Shown here piece after piece: positions 53,841 to 62,491 of a stretch of DNA of 64,000 nt. The notes under the pieces are model-generated. The model had not been told where the DNA came from and did no database searches. It worked only from the letters and a program-made list of their open reading frames with translations. The first letter of the stretch is position 1, and the number at the start of each line of letters is the position of its first letter. Made by a program: the position numbers and the translations under genes. This DNA comes from Rubrobacter xylanophilus (lineage in GTDB: Bacteria > Actinomycetota > Rubrobacteria > Rubrobacterales > Rubrobacteraceae), in contig NZ_AP019791.1 of the NCBI RefSeq assembly GCF_007164525.1, positions 2,157,501 to 2,221,500 on the forward strand, read 5' to 3'.

Positions 53841-55214
53841 ATGTTCTTCCGGGAGGTCATCAACGAGGATCTGGGGTGCGTCTCGTACGTCGTAGCCGAC
53901 GGGAGCGAGGCGGCGGTCGTAGACCCCAAGTGGGAGATCGAGGAGTACCTCGGCATGGCCGAGGAGAACGGCTTCGGCATCGCTCACATCCTGGAGACCC
54001 ACAACCACGCCGACCACGTCTCCGGCAGGGGGCGGCTGGCGGCGGCCGCAGGAGCGCGCATACACGCTCCTGCGGAGGCGCAGGCGGCTTACGAGCATGA
54101 ACCCCTCCGCGAAGGAGACGAGATCCGGGTGGGGGACGTGCGGATCACCGCGCTGGCGACCCCTGGTCACAGGCCGGAACACCTCTCTTTTCTCGCACGG
54201 GACGGCAGCCGCTCGGGGGAGGCGTGGATGCTGCTCTCCGGCGATTTCCTCTTCGTCGGGGATCTTGCCCGGCCCGACCTGGCCGTGGAAGCCGAGGAGG
54301 GAGCGCGGGGCATCTTCCGCTCGCTGCGCAAGCTGGAGGGGCTCGGGGACTTCGTCGAGCTGTGGCCGGCGCACATCGGGGGGTCGCTGTGCGGAGGAGC
54401 GGCCATGAGCCGCAAACCCTCCTCCACACTCGGCTTCGAGCGGCGCTTCAACCCTCACCTGCAGGTGGGGGACGAGGAGAAGTTCGTACGGAACATTGCC
54501 GCCGAGCTGCCTCCGCAACCTCCCAACTTCGAGCGCATAGTCGAGCTCAACCGCGGTCCCCTCCTGACGGAGGCCGCCCCTCCGAGGGCGTTGACGCCGC
54601 AAAGGGTGGAGGAGCTCTTGCGGGGCGGCGCGGTGCTCATAGACGGCAGGGACCAGCGCGAATTCGATGGCGCACACGTTCCCGGCTCGATAAACGTGAC
54701 GACCAATCAGTCGGGCGTCGGCACCCGAGCGGCATGGGTCGTGCCCCCGGACGCGGAGATCCTGACCACGGCCGGAGGGGACGAGAAAGCCCGAGGGATG
54801 GTGCGCATGCTGGAGGCGGTGGGGTTCCGCAGGATCCGCGGCTACCTCGCCGGGGGCGTCGCCGCCTGGAGGGCTGCGGGGCTCGAGGTGAAGACCACCC
54901 CAGCCCTGGACGTGTCAGGTCTCGCCAGGCTACTCGAACGGAAGGAAGCGTCGCTGCTGGACGTGCGGAGCGTCGAGGAGTGGCGGGAAGGACACGTAGA
55001 GGGATCGATACACCTCCCCTACCAGGAGCTCAGGGACGGCATCCCCGAGAAACTGCGCGGCGCCGAAAGACCCCTCGCCGTCGCATGTTCGGGAGGGGTG
55101 CGGAGCGCGCTCGCGGCCTCGCTGCTCGAGCGTGCCGGCGTGGAGGGAATCATGCACGTCGCAGACGGCGGCGTCCCCGACCTCGAGAGGTTCGGCGTCC
55201 GGCTGACGCGCTAG
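53841..55214 (+). CDS. Persulfide dioxygenase-like protein with two rhodanese domains
   Basis: ATG 53841 gives 457 residues. The N-terminal metallo-beta-lactamase domain (1-240) has THNHADHVSGR, LATPGHRPEHLSF and LLSGDFLFVGDLARPD, as in ETHE1-like glutathione persulfide dioxygenases (iron). Two rhodanese domains follow (about 260-355 and 360-455). The first lacks the catalytic Cys (TTAGGDEKA), the second keeps it (VACSGGVRSA). It would oxidise persulfide to sulfite. Confidence 0.9.
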   Translation: MFFREVINEDLGCVSYVVADGSEAAVVDPKWEIEEYLGMAEENGFGIAHILETHNHADHVSGRGRLAAAAGARIHAPAEAQAAYEHEPLREGDEIRVGDVRITALATPGHRPEHLSFLARDGSRSGEAWMLLSGDFLFVGDLARPDLAVEAEEGARGIFRSLRKLEGLGDFVELWPAHIGGSLCGGAAMSRKPSSTLGFERRFNPHLQVGDEEKFVRNIAAELPPQPPNFERIVELNRGPLLTEAAPPRALTPQRVEELLRGGAVLIDGRDQREFDGAHVPGSINVTTNQSGVGTRAAWVVPPDAEILTTAGGDEKARGMVRMLEAVGFRRIRGYLAGGVAAWRAAGLEVKTTPALDVSGLARLLERKEASLLDVRSVEEWREGHVEGSIHLPYQELRDGIPEKLRGAERPLAVACSGGVRSALAASLLERAGVEGIMHVADGGVPDLERFGVRLTR

Positions 55215-55222
55215 CGCCCGGC

Positions 55223-55963
55223 CTACAGCCAGAGAAGGGCCCGCCAGGCGAAATAGGCGGCGGACAGGATCAACACCACCCCGAGCCCCTTCTCCACGAA
55301 GACCCGGTACCGGTGGAACCAGCCCGACGCCAGAACCCTGCCCCCCGCAACCGCCGCGGCGACCAACACCGCTCCCTGCCCGATGCCTAGCCCCAGCAGA
55401 GCCAGGGCCCCGAGCAGGGGATTCCCGCTCGCCGCAACGGCCGTGAGCACCGAGGGCAGGATGAGCGCACAGGTCGGGCAGCCCGCCAGCCCGAAGGGCA
55501 CCCCCAGCAGAAAGGCCCCGGCCAGACCGCGCCCCCGGGCTCCGGTCCCCTTCGGAACGGGGAGCATCGGAACCCCGAAGCTCACGACCCCCAACGCTCG
55601 CAAACCCATCAACCCGACCACCGGCGCCAGCAGCCCATACCACAACCAGATCGAACGGTTCAGCAGCGTCATGAACGCAAGCCCCGCCACCCCGAAGACG
55701 AATCCCAACGCCGTATACACCAGCGCAACGCCCGCGGCGAAAGCCACCCCCAACCCGAAAGCCCGGCCACCGCCGGATCCCCCCTCCCCCACCACGTACC
55801 CCACCACCGCCGGCAGCATCGGATACGTCGCCGGCGTGAGCCCCAGTACGAGGCCGGCCACCAGAGCCAGCACCAACCCCGCCGGGGAGCCAGACTCCAG
55901 ACGCTCGGTCCCCCAAGCCAGATACGGCTCGGCCCACAGCAACAAACGGACCATCCAGTCCAC
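55223..55963 (-). CDS. CcdA/DsbD-like thiol-disulfide membrane protein
   Basis: Membrane protein of 246 residues with about six to seven hydrophobic segments. GTG 55963 is preceded by GGAGGGAGG at 8 bases; ATG 55954 is an alternative. CcdA features: GLTPATYPMLPAVVGYVVGE and the Cys pair in GLAGCPTCALILPS. In CcdA/DsbD the transmembrane Cys pair carries electrons from thioredoxin outward. Only one Cys pair is visible here. It converges on the persulfide dioxygenase gene. Confidence 0.82.
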   Translation of the reverse strand: MDWMVRLLLWAEPYLAWGTERLESGSPAGLVLALVAGLVLGLTPATYPMLPAVVGYVVGEGGSGGGRAFGLGVAFAAGVALVYTALGFVFGVAGLAFMTLLNRSIWLWYGLLAPVVGLMGLRALGVVSFGVPMLPVPKGTGARGRGLAGAFLLGVPFGLAGCPTCALILPSVLTAVAASGNPLLGALALLGLGIGQGAVLVAAAVAGGRVLASGWFHRYRVFVEKGLGVVLILSAAYFAWRALLWL

Positions 55964-56015
55964 GGAGGTACGCCTCCCTCCACGTCGCACGGTATCCGCT
56001 TCCTTCGGAAATAGC

Positions 56016-56025
56016 ATTACTACAT
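56016..56025 (-). promoter_or_regulatory. Shared ATTACTACAT element upstream of ccdA-like gene
   Basis: ATTACTACAT here matches 52200-52209 ahead of the thioredoxin gene. TACTACAT also occurs upstream of nadA (32047-32054). Both sulfur-island copies lie in AT-rich sequence 22-53 bases before the coding regions and may be common operator or promoter elements. Confidence 0.35.
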
Positions 56026-56067
56026 TACCAACAAATTCAAAAGGATTCTGTATCATATTCCGTGGGG

Positions 56068-56412
56068 ATGTTTGCGCTACGCAGAACGGCGATTGGGGTA
56101 CTGGTCGCGGCGACGATGGCATGGGGCGCCTTCGCCGTGTTCGGCGGGGCCGCGTACCTGGCCAAGCAAAGGAGCGCTCTCGAACCTTCGGCTCCCTCCC
56201 TGCACGGGCAAGGTCTCGGGCTATGTGCGGCGACGCTGGCCGCGCTGCTCGGGGCCGGTGCGGGGCGAGCGGGTCGTCTGCGGCCGCGGCGGGACCCGTT
56301 GCCGCCCGCGCGGCCCGTGAGTAAACGCGAGCCCCCCTCTCCGGCGCCGCGTCCCGCTCACCTCCACTGCGGCCCCCGATCATCCGCGCTGTTACAGGTA
56401 TTCCGCACCTGA
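56068..56412 (+). CDS. Predicted small membrane protein
   Basis: ATG 56068 yields 114 residues with two hydrophobic segments (about 8-28 and 47-63) and a Pro/Arg-rich tail. It is divergent from the ccdA-like gene. TATCAT at about 56050 may be its -10 box. No homology recognised; coding status is uncertain given the Arg-rich composition that chance GC-rich frames give. Confidence 0.4.
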   Translation: MFALRRTAIGVLVAATMAWGAFAVFGGAAYLAKQRSALEPSAPSLHGQGLGLCAATLAALLGAGAGRAGRLRPRRDPLPPARPVSKREPPSPAPRPAHLHCGPRSSALLQVFRT

Positions 56413-56543
56413 GAGGCGGTGCTCCGGGCGGGGTAGTCCGGCCTCCTGCAACGTCGAGAAGCAGGTGCGGTCCTCTTCCGGGGACGAGAACCTGCGCCGT
56501 CAAGGTCGCCGTGGTCTTGTCTTGAAGGATGTGTGGTACGCAT

Positions 56544-58178
56544 ATGAAGGGTAAGAACGCCGGGTTCGTCATACTGCTGTGCGCGCTGGTCTCCGCCACG
56601 GTCGCCGTGGACCACCTGTTGCACGCCGGAGAGATCTACGGAGGCGTGAGGGTGGGGGAGATGCCCGTAGGCGGCAAGACGCCCGAAGAGGCTCGGCGCG
56701 CACTTGCGGCCCGGATCTCGGAGCTGGAAGAGATAAGCCTCGCCGGGGATTCCCGGAAGGTCCCGCTCTCCACCGGGGAGTTCGTGCAAGGCTACGACAT
56801 ACCCGCCACCCTGGAGCGGGCCTACGCCGTGGGGCGCAGCGGCGGGGTCCTCCGGCGGCTGCGGGAGAGGATCCAAGCCGCGGCGGGGCTCCGGATCGAG
56901 CCCGTGGTCTCCGTGGACGAGACGAGGCTCGTGCGCCGGGTCCAGGAACTCGCCGCGGAGTTGAACCGGGAGCCCCAGGAGGGCGGGGTGAACGTAAGGA
57001 ACGGAGAGGTGAGGGTGACGGCCGCCCGCGCCGGCTACCGGCTGGACGTCCGGGAGACCATGACGAACATCGAGGAGGCCGTGAGAAACCTGAGCGTCGA
57101 GGCCCGGTTGTCGGGAGACCGGCGGAGACCGGAGATCTCCACCGACGAGGCCCGGCGAGCCGCCCGCCGCGTGCAAGAGGCCATCGGCGGCGGCATCACG
57201 CTCCACCACGCAGGCAGGAAGGGCTGGACCGTCTCCGAACCCGCGCTCGGCAGGGCCATCGAGGTCTCGCCTCGCGACGGAGTCCTGCAGGTCTCGCTCG
57301 ACCGGGAGGTGCTGCGAGAAGAACTCGACGAAGTGCACGCGGCGCTCACCATCGAGCCCGAGAACGCCTCGTTCGTCGTGCGGGGAGACGGCGTGCGGGT
57401 GGTTCCCGGGAAACCCGGCCGGCGGGTAAAGATGGAGGAACTCCTCGAGGACATCTCGCGAGGCGTCTTCCTGGGGCGCAGAGAGTACCGGGTGCGCGTG
57501 GAGGCCGAAGAGCCAGAGCTCACGACAGCGCGGGCCGAACGTCTCAAGCCCACCACCGTCCTCGGCGAGTACAAGACGGACTATACCTGGGACACCGATC
57601 CCGGAAGACGGGCGAACATGGAGCGGGCATCCGCGGCCATCGACGGGACGGCCGTCGCCCCCGGTGAGATCTTCTCCTACAACGCCACGACCCGACCGCT
57701 GAGCTACGAGCCGGCCAAGGTGATAAAGAACGGCAGGGTGGCCTACGACGAGGGCGGGGGACTCTCGCAGGTCTCCTCCACCCTGTACATGGCGGCCAAC
57801 TACGCGGGCCTTGAGATCCTCGAAGCCCACCCCCACTACGCGGAGCTGCCGTACATAACCCCCGGTTTCGACACCACCGTGTGGTTCGGCGCCCTGGACC
57901 TCAGGTTCAGGAACGACACAACCGGCTACATACTCATCCAGCAGTGGCAGGGCGCGGACGGGTACAACCACGCCCGCATCTGGGGCCGCCCGAACGGCAA
58001 ACGGGTCACCATGCGCTCCGAGAAGGTCTACGAAGGCACCGACGAACGTGGCCGCCGCGTCACCCGGTGGGTCGTTTACAAGACCGTCGTCAGGGGAGAC
58101 CGGGTGCTATACGACGGTCCGTTCCGAAGGGTCACCTACAGGGAGCTCGCCCCCGCCCAAAAGACGCCCTCCGGATAG
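56544..58178 (+). CDS. VanW family protein with peptidoglycan-binding-like domain
   Basis: Secreted or membrane-anchored protein of about 544 residues (ATG 56544; ATG 56529 is also open). N-terminal hydrophobic segment, then putative peptidoglycan-binding (PG_binding_4-like) region around 30-200, then VanW: GEIFSYNATTRPLSYEPAKV, GGGLSQVSSTLYMAANYAGL and PYITPGFDTTVWFGALDLRF. In other bacteria VanW/YoaR proteins modify or bind the cell wall; activity is undetermined. Confidence 0.87.
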   Translation: MKGKNAGFVILLCALVSATVAVDHLLHAGEIYGGVRVGEMPVGGKTPEEARRALAARISELEEISLAGDSRKVPLSTGEFVQGYDIPATLERAYAVGRSGGVLRRLRERIQAAAGLRIEPVVSVDETRLVRRVQELAAELNREPQEGGVNVRNGEVRVTAARAGYRLDVRETMTNIEEAVRNLSVEARLSGDRRRPEISTDEARRAARRVQEAIGGGITLHHAGRKGWTVSEPALGRAIEVSPRDGVLQVSLDREVLREELDEVHAALTIEPENASFVVRGDGVRVVPGKPGRRVKMEELLEDISRGVFLGRREYRVRVEAEEPELTTARAERLKPTTVLGEYKTDYTWDTDPGRRANMERASAAIDGTAVAPGEIFSYNATTRPLSYEPAKVIKNGRVAYDEGGGLSQVSSTLYMAANYAGLEILEAHPHYAELPYITPGFDTTVWFGALDLRFRNDTTGYILIQQWQGADGYNHARIWGRPNGKRVTMRSEKVYEGTDERGRRVTRWVVYKTVVRGDRVLYDGPFRRVTYRELAPAQKTPSG

Positions 58179-58189
58179 AGAACGGCCCC

Positions 58190-58639
58190 TCACGCCCGGT
58201 AGACCCTTCCGTCCCGGAGGCGGATCGGGATCTCCTGCAGGGGACGCGGAGCGGGGCCGGCGACCACCCGTGCCCCGTCGGCCGGGTCGAAGACCGAGCC
58301 GTGGCAGGGGCAGGCGAGCCGCCCGTCTCGGTAGGCCACCGTGCACTGCTGGTGGGTGCACACCGCCGAGTAGGCGACGAAGTCCCCGTTGCGCAGGTGG
58401 ATCAGGAACGCGGGCCGGCCGTCCTCCCGGAACCGCACCGCCTCACCGGGCGGAACCTCGGAGGCCGCAGCGATGGCCTCACCCCCCGCCCCGCCGCCCT
58501 GCGGGGCCGCGTCTCCGCCCTCCCCCGAGGAGGCGCCGCTACCGTCCCCGCCGCACGCTCCCAGAGCCGCCGCCGCGCCGAGCGCGGTCCCCAGCCGGAG
58601 AAAGCCAACGCGAGAGATTCCTGCACGTCCAGCACCCAA
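58190..58639 (-). CDS. Rieske [2Fe-2S] lipoprotein
   Basis: 149 residues from TTG 58639, with signal peptide and lipobox LGACG; VGFLRLGTALGAAAAL is the hydrophobic core. Rieske ligands are CTHQQC and CPCHGS, complete. It is a small one-domain form, as in cytochrome bc1 relatives or arsenite oxidase-type small subunits. The partner is not obvious here. Confidence 0.88.
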   Translation of the reverse strand: MGAGRAGISRVGFLRLGTALGAAAALGACGGDGSGASSGEGGDAAPQGGGAGGEAIAAASEVPPGEAVRFREDGRPAFLIHLRNGDFVAYSAVCTHQQCTVAYRDGRLACPCHGSVFDPADGARVVAGPAPRPLQEIPIRLRDGRVYRA

Positions 58640-58775
58640 GATACTCAGAGCTCCTCTCGATCCTCGGTCTCGCCGAACCGGCAGTACAGAGGGTTATACG
58701 TACCGGCACCGGCTCCGGTTGCCGCCAACGCCGGCCCCGAGGGCGGGTAGAATGGGGCTCGGGAGGTCACATACG

Positions 58776-59279
58776 GTGAACGGCATGACATGGGTGCGGA
58801 TACTGGTGGGGGCCGTCTGGCTCAACGGGGGCATCGAGAAGCTCCTCAACCCGGACTTCCCCCGGGAGTTTGCGGCCAGCCTGCAGGCCGGGGGCTTCAT
58901 CTCGGCGGCTCCGGCCTTCTTCCGCGTCTTCATGCAGAACAACGTGGTGCCCAACGCCGAGCTCGTGGCCCAGTTGGTGCGGGCGGCGGAGCTGGCGATG
59001 GGGCTCGCGCTCATCCTCGGGCTCCTCACCAACCTGGCCGCGCTCGGGAGCATCGCGCTGAGCGTCATGATCCTCCTCTCCCAGGGTGGCGTCAGCCTCG
59101 GCACCGGGCTCGGCTCGCCGCAGTTTCTCACCATAAACGTGGTGATGGCGGTGCTCTCCCTGATCATCCTCTTCAGCCCGGCGGCGAAGGAGGCCTCGCT
59201 CGACGCCGGGCTCTCCCGCCGCCGTCCCGGGCTCTCGCCGCTGCTCACCAACACCGCCGGCCGGCGGCGCAGGAGGTAG
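58776..59279 (+). CDS. DoxX-family membrane protein
   Basis: GTG 58776 (GGGAGG at 9 bases) gives 167 residues; ATG 58785 is an alternative. Four hydrophobic segments; RILVGAVWLNGGIEKLLNPD at the start and AAELAMGLALILGLLTNLAA are typical of DoxX. Members are often near thiosulfate:quinone oxidoreductase genes, which is consistent with the persulfide cluster nearby. Confidence 0.82.
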   Translation: MNGMTWVRILVGAVWLNGGIEKLLNPDFPREFAASLQAGGFISAAPAFFRVFMQNNVVPNAELVAQLVRAAELAMGLALILGLLTNLAALGSIALSVMILLSQGGVSLGTGLGSPQFLTINVVMAVLSLIILFSPAAKEASLDAGLSRRRPGLSPLLTNTAGRRRRR

Positions 59280-59284
59280 TTCCT

Positions 59285-60952
59285 TTACGGCACGCCGTCG
59301 AGCGTGAGGGTCTCGCCGCTTATGCTCCGGGCGGCCGCCGAGGCGAGGAAGACCACGGTGCCTGCCACCTCCGCGGCCCGTTCGGTCTGCAGCTCGTGGC
59401 GGTCCGCCAGGCACAGCAGGGCGTTCACCCGCACGCCCTTTGCGGCGCCCTCCGCGGCGAGCACCCTCACCACCCGCTCCAGACCGGCCCGGACCGCCTC
59501 GTGTTCTATACCGCCGAGGGAGGGGTCGGGGGACATGGCCGAGGCCACGTACACCAGGACCCCTCCCTCCCCCATCCGGCGCAGGGCCATCCGGCCGCGC
59601 TCCAGCGCCCGCCGCAGGTTGGTCCCGAGATCCTGCCACAGCGAGAGCCCCTGCACCCAAAGCTCCGGGGGTGTCTCCTCCCCGGCGAGCGGCAGGGCCC
59701 CCTCGGCGGCGCACGCCCGGACGACCTCCTGCCGGAGGGCGGGCTCCAGGCCCGAGCACAGCAGGCCGAGACCGGAGAGCCGCCCGGAGGGCGGAGGCTG
59801 CCGGTGGGGTTGGGGGGTTGCGGCGCGCTTCGCCTCCCTCTTCTTCGGGCTCAGCCGGCGGGTGGAGCCGCGGAGCACGAGGGTCGGGTGGATCACCCGC
59901 CGCTGCGGGGCCACCTCCCGGCCCTCGATGAGGTCCAGCAACAGCTGGGCCGCCAGCCGGCCGAAGTCGTAGTAGGAGGTTCTCACGGTGGTGAGCGGGG
60001 GCTGCAGGACCGAGGCCGCCTGGATGTCGTCGTAGCCGACGATCGAGACGTCCTCCGGGATCCTGAGCCCCAGGTCCCACACCGCCTCGTAGCCCCCGAG
60101 GGCCATGGTGTCGCTCGCCACGAACACCGCGCTCGGTCGGGAGGGCCTCTCCAGCAGGGATCGCACCGCCCGGTAGCCCATCTCGGTGGTGAAGTGCTCC
60201 TCGTGGCGCACGAGCCCCTCGTCGAAGCCCACCCCGTACTCCTCCAGCGCCTCCCGGTAGCCGGCGAGCCGCTCCCGGTTCAGCATCAGGTGGGGCTTGC
60301 CGCACACGAAACCGATGCGCCGGTGGCCCAGCTCCAGCAGGTGCGTGGTCGCCATCCGGGCGCCGGTGACGTCGTCGCTGATCACGCAGTTCATCCTCCG
60401 GCCGGGGATGTGGCGCTTGATGAGCACGTAGGGCATCCCCGCCCGCTCCAGGATGTCCAGGTGCTCGCCGCGGATGTCGTTGGCGACCCTCAGGAGCAAC
60501 CCGTCCACCGAACGCCGCTCGGTCACCCTCCTGAGGTAGCCCTCGGCCTCCTCGTCCTCCACGCCCACGATCTCCAGCACCGCGTCCCTGCGCCAGGCGT
60601 GCTCGCCTATCCCGGCGAACATCTCCCCGATGACGCTGGGGATGTGCCGCCAGGCGTCCCCGGTGTAGTCGATGCTGGCGAAGGCGATGCGCGCCCGCCG
60701 GACCCGCGGGGTGACCATGGTCCCCACCCCGGCCCTCCGCCGGACCACCCCCTCCTTCACCAGCTCCAGAAAGGCCCTCCGGGCGGTGGTGACGCTGACG
60801 CCGTACTGCTCGCAGATCTGGTTCTCCGACGGCAGCAGGCTGCCCGGGGGGAATTCCCCGCGCCGGATGCGGGCCAGCAGGTCCTGGCGCACCTGCTGGT
60901 ACATCGGCCCGTCGCGCCGTACGGGTCTGGCGTTTTTGCCCACGGTCACCAC
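59285..60952 (-). CDS. GntR-LacI-type regulator with C-terminal degenerate SDR domain
   Basis: GTG 60952 is preferred because TATACT (60958-60963) is a -10 box only a few bases upstream (leaderless); GTG 60949 and ATG 60904 are alternatives. Order: GntR winged helix (YQQVRQDLLARIRRGEFPPG...VSVTTARRAFLEL), LacI-type ligand-binding domain (about 85-360: MPYVLIKRHIPG, GHRRIGFVCG, AVFVASDTMALGGYEAV), and about 150 residues like a short-chain dehydrogenase (GLGLLCSGLEPAL, GVRVNALL, AARSISGETLTLDGVP) in which the catalytic YxxxK is replaced (HEAVR). This layout is not typical for either family. It would sense a sugar acid and control the KDG genes. Confidence 0.85.
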   Translation of the reverse strand: MVTVGKNARPVRRDGPMYQQVRQDLLARIRRGEFPPGSLLPSENQICEQYGVSVTTARRAFLELVKEGVVRRRAGVGTMVTPRVRRARIAFASIDYTGDAWRHIPSVIGEMFAGIGEHAWRRDAVLEIVGVEDEEAEGYLRRVTERRSVDGLLLRVANDIRGEHLDILERAGMPYVLIKRHIPGRRMNCVISDDVTGARMATTHLLELGHRRIGFVCGKPHLMLNRERLAGYREALEEYGVGFDEGLVRHEEHFTTEMGYRAVRSLLERPSRPSAVFVASDTMALGGYEAVWDLGLRIPEDVSIVGYDDIQAASVLQPPLTTVRTSYYDFGRLAAQLLLDLIEGREVAPQRRVIHPTLVLRGSTRRLSPKKREAKRAATPQPHRQPPPSGRLSGLGLLCSGLEPALRQEVVRACAAEGALPLAGEETPPELWVQGLSLWQDLGTNLRRALERGRMALRRMGEGGVLVYVASAMSPDPSLGGIEHEAVRAGLERVVRVLAAEGAAKGVRVNALLCLADRHELQTERAAEVAGTVVFLASAAARSISGETLTLDGVP

Positions 60953-60974
60953 GGAAGAGTATATACGTCCTCCG

Positions 60975-61823
60975 CTAGACCCCGCCGAAGGCGCTGAAGC
61001 CCCCGTCGACGGGGACGACCGCCCCGGTGACGAAGCTCGCCCCGGGCCCGCAGAGCCACACCACCGCCCCAGCAAGCTCCTCTGGCTTGCCGAAGCGGCC
61101 CATCGGGGTGTGCTCTATGACCGCCCGGCCCCGGGCGGTGAGGTTCCCATCGCCATCCACCAGCAGATCCCTGTTCTGCTCCCCGAGGAAGAACCCCGGG
61201 GCCACGGCGTTGACCCGTATGCCGGGCCCGTACCGGCGGGCGAGCTCGACGGCGAACCAGCGCGTGAAGTTTTCGACGGCGGCCTTGGCCGCCGAGTAGC
61301 CCGCGACCCGGCTCAGCGGGCGGATGGCGGCCATGGAGGAGAAGTTCACCACGCACCCCTCCGCCCGCCCACCGGCGGCCATGGCCTCCCCGAAGACGAG
61401 GCTCGGGAGCACGGTGCCAAAGAGGTTGAGGTCGAGCACCTCCCTGAAGCCCTCGATGCCGAGCCCCTGGAAGACGTCCTCCCCGGCCTCCAGCACGGCC
61501 CCCGGCACGTTGCCCCCGGCGGCGTTGATGAGGATGTCCACCCTCCCCCAGCGCTCCAGCACCTCCTCCCGCGCCCGGCGGAGCTGCTCCTCGTCGAGTA
61601 CGTCCGCCTGTAGGGCAAGTGCCCCGGCCCCCTCAGCCGCGAGTCGGTGGGCCGCCCGCTCTGCCCTCTCCCGCCGCCGGCCGAGGACTCCGACCCGGGC
61701 CCCGGCACGCGCGAGCCCCGCAGCGACCGCCCCGCCGAGCACGCCGGTCCCCCCGGTCACCACGGCGACCCGCCCCTCCAGCGAGAACATCTCCCTCAAC
61801 CCGCCTCCGTTCTCCTGCATCAT
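60975..61823 (-). CDS. SDR oxidoreductase, probable fructuronate/mannonate type
   Basis: 282 residues; ATG 61823 overlaps the KDPG aldolase stop (ATGA). Rossmann motif VVTGGTGVLGGAVAAG, NAAG in INAAGGNVPG, catalytic Ser in NFSSMAAIRP and YSAAKAA (Tyr/Lys). GFFLGEQNRDLL and the HTPMGRFGKPEE loop match SDRs of hexuronate pathways (D-mannonate oxidoreductase-like). Substrate is inferred from sequence resemblance and operon. Confidence 0.87.
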   Translation of the reverse strand: MMQENGGGLREMFSLEGRVAVVTGGTGVLGGAVAAGLARAGARVGVLGRRRERAERAAHRLAAEGAGALALQADVLDEEQLRRAREEVLERWGRVDILINAAGGNVPGAVLEAGEDVFQGLGIEGFREVLDLNLFGTVLPSLVFGEAMAAGGRAEGCVVNFSSMAAIRPLSRVAGYSAAKAAVENFTRWFAVELARRYGPGIRVNAVAPGFFLGEQNRDLLVDGDGNLTARGRAVIEHTPMGRFGKPEELAGAVVWLCGPGASFVTGAVVPVDGGFSAFGGV

Positions 61824-62476
61824 CGACGCTCCTCCCTGGCGCGCTCCACGGCCTCCACGAACCGCCGCGCGAGCTCCACGACCTCCTCCCGGTGCACCCG
61901 GTCCCGCAGGAAGGGCGGGGCGAGAGCCCCTCCCGCGCCCACGGCGAACGCCCCGACCGCGAACCACTCGCCCGCGTTGCGATCGGTGACGCCGCCGGTG
62001 GGCACGAAGCGAGCCTCAGGGAAGGGACCGAGCAGAGCCTTCAGGTACCCGGGTCCCACCGCTCCGGCGGGGAAGAGCTTGAGCGCCTCCACCCCGGAAT
62101 TCAAAGCGCCCATCACCTCGCCGGGGGTGAGCACGCCGGGCAGCGCGGCGCACCCCGTACGGAGCATGGCCGCCGTCAGCTCCGGGTCGAAGCCGGGGCT
62201 CACCAGGAAGGCGGCTCCGCTCGCGGCGGCCTCCTCCGCCTGTTCCGGAGCGGTCACCGTCCCGGCCCCCAGCAGGAAGTCCTCCCCGCGCCGCCGGGAG
62301 AGCTCGCGGAGGGCCCGCCCGGCCTCCGGGGTGGTGTAGGCGACCTCGATGGCGCCCACCCCGCCCTCCAGGAGGGCCTCGGAGACCCCGACCGCATCCT
62401 CCCACGAGCGCCCGCGCACCACCGCCACGAGCCCGAGACGCCCGAGCCGCTCCAGAATCTTTCCGCCGTCCGGCAT
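61820..62476 (-). CDS. eda: KDPG/KHG aldolase
   Basis: 218 residues. Cleaves 2-keto-3-deoxy-6-phosphogluconate. The Glu in IEVAYTTPEAG, the PGVLTPGEV loop, the Schiff-base Lys in ALKLFPAGAVGPGYLKALLG and the phosphate loop PTGGV are visible. It lies between KDG kinase and the SDR, which fits a KDG route. Confidence 0.93.
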   Translation of the reverse strand: MPDGGKILERLGRLGLVAVVRGRSWEDAVGVSEALLEGGVGAIEVAYTTPEAGRALRELSRRRGEDFLLGAGTVTAPEQAEEAAASGAAFLVSPGFDPELTAAMLRTGCAALPGVLTPGEVMGALNSGVEALKLFPAGAVGPGYLKALLGPFPEARFVPTGGVTDRNAGEWFAVGAFAVGAGGALAPPFLRDRVHREEVVELARRFVEAVERAREERR

Positions 62477-62491
62477 GCCTCGCCTCCCTCG

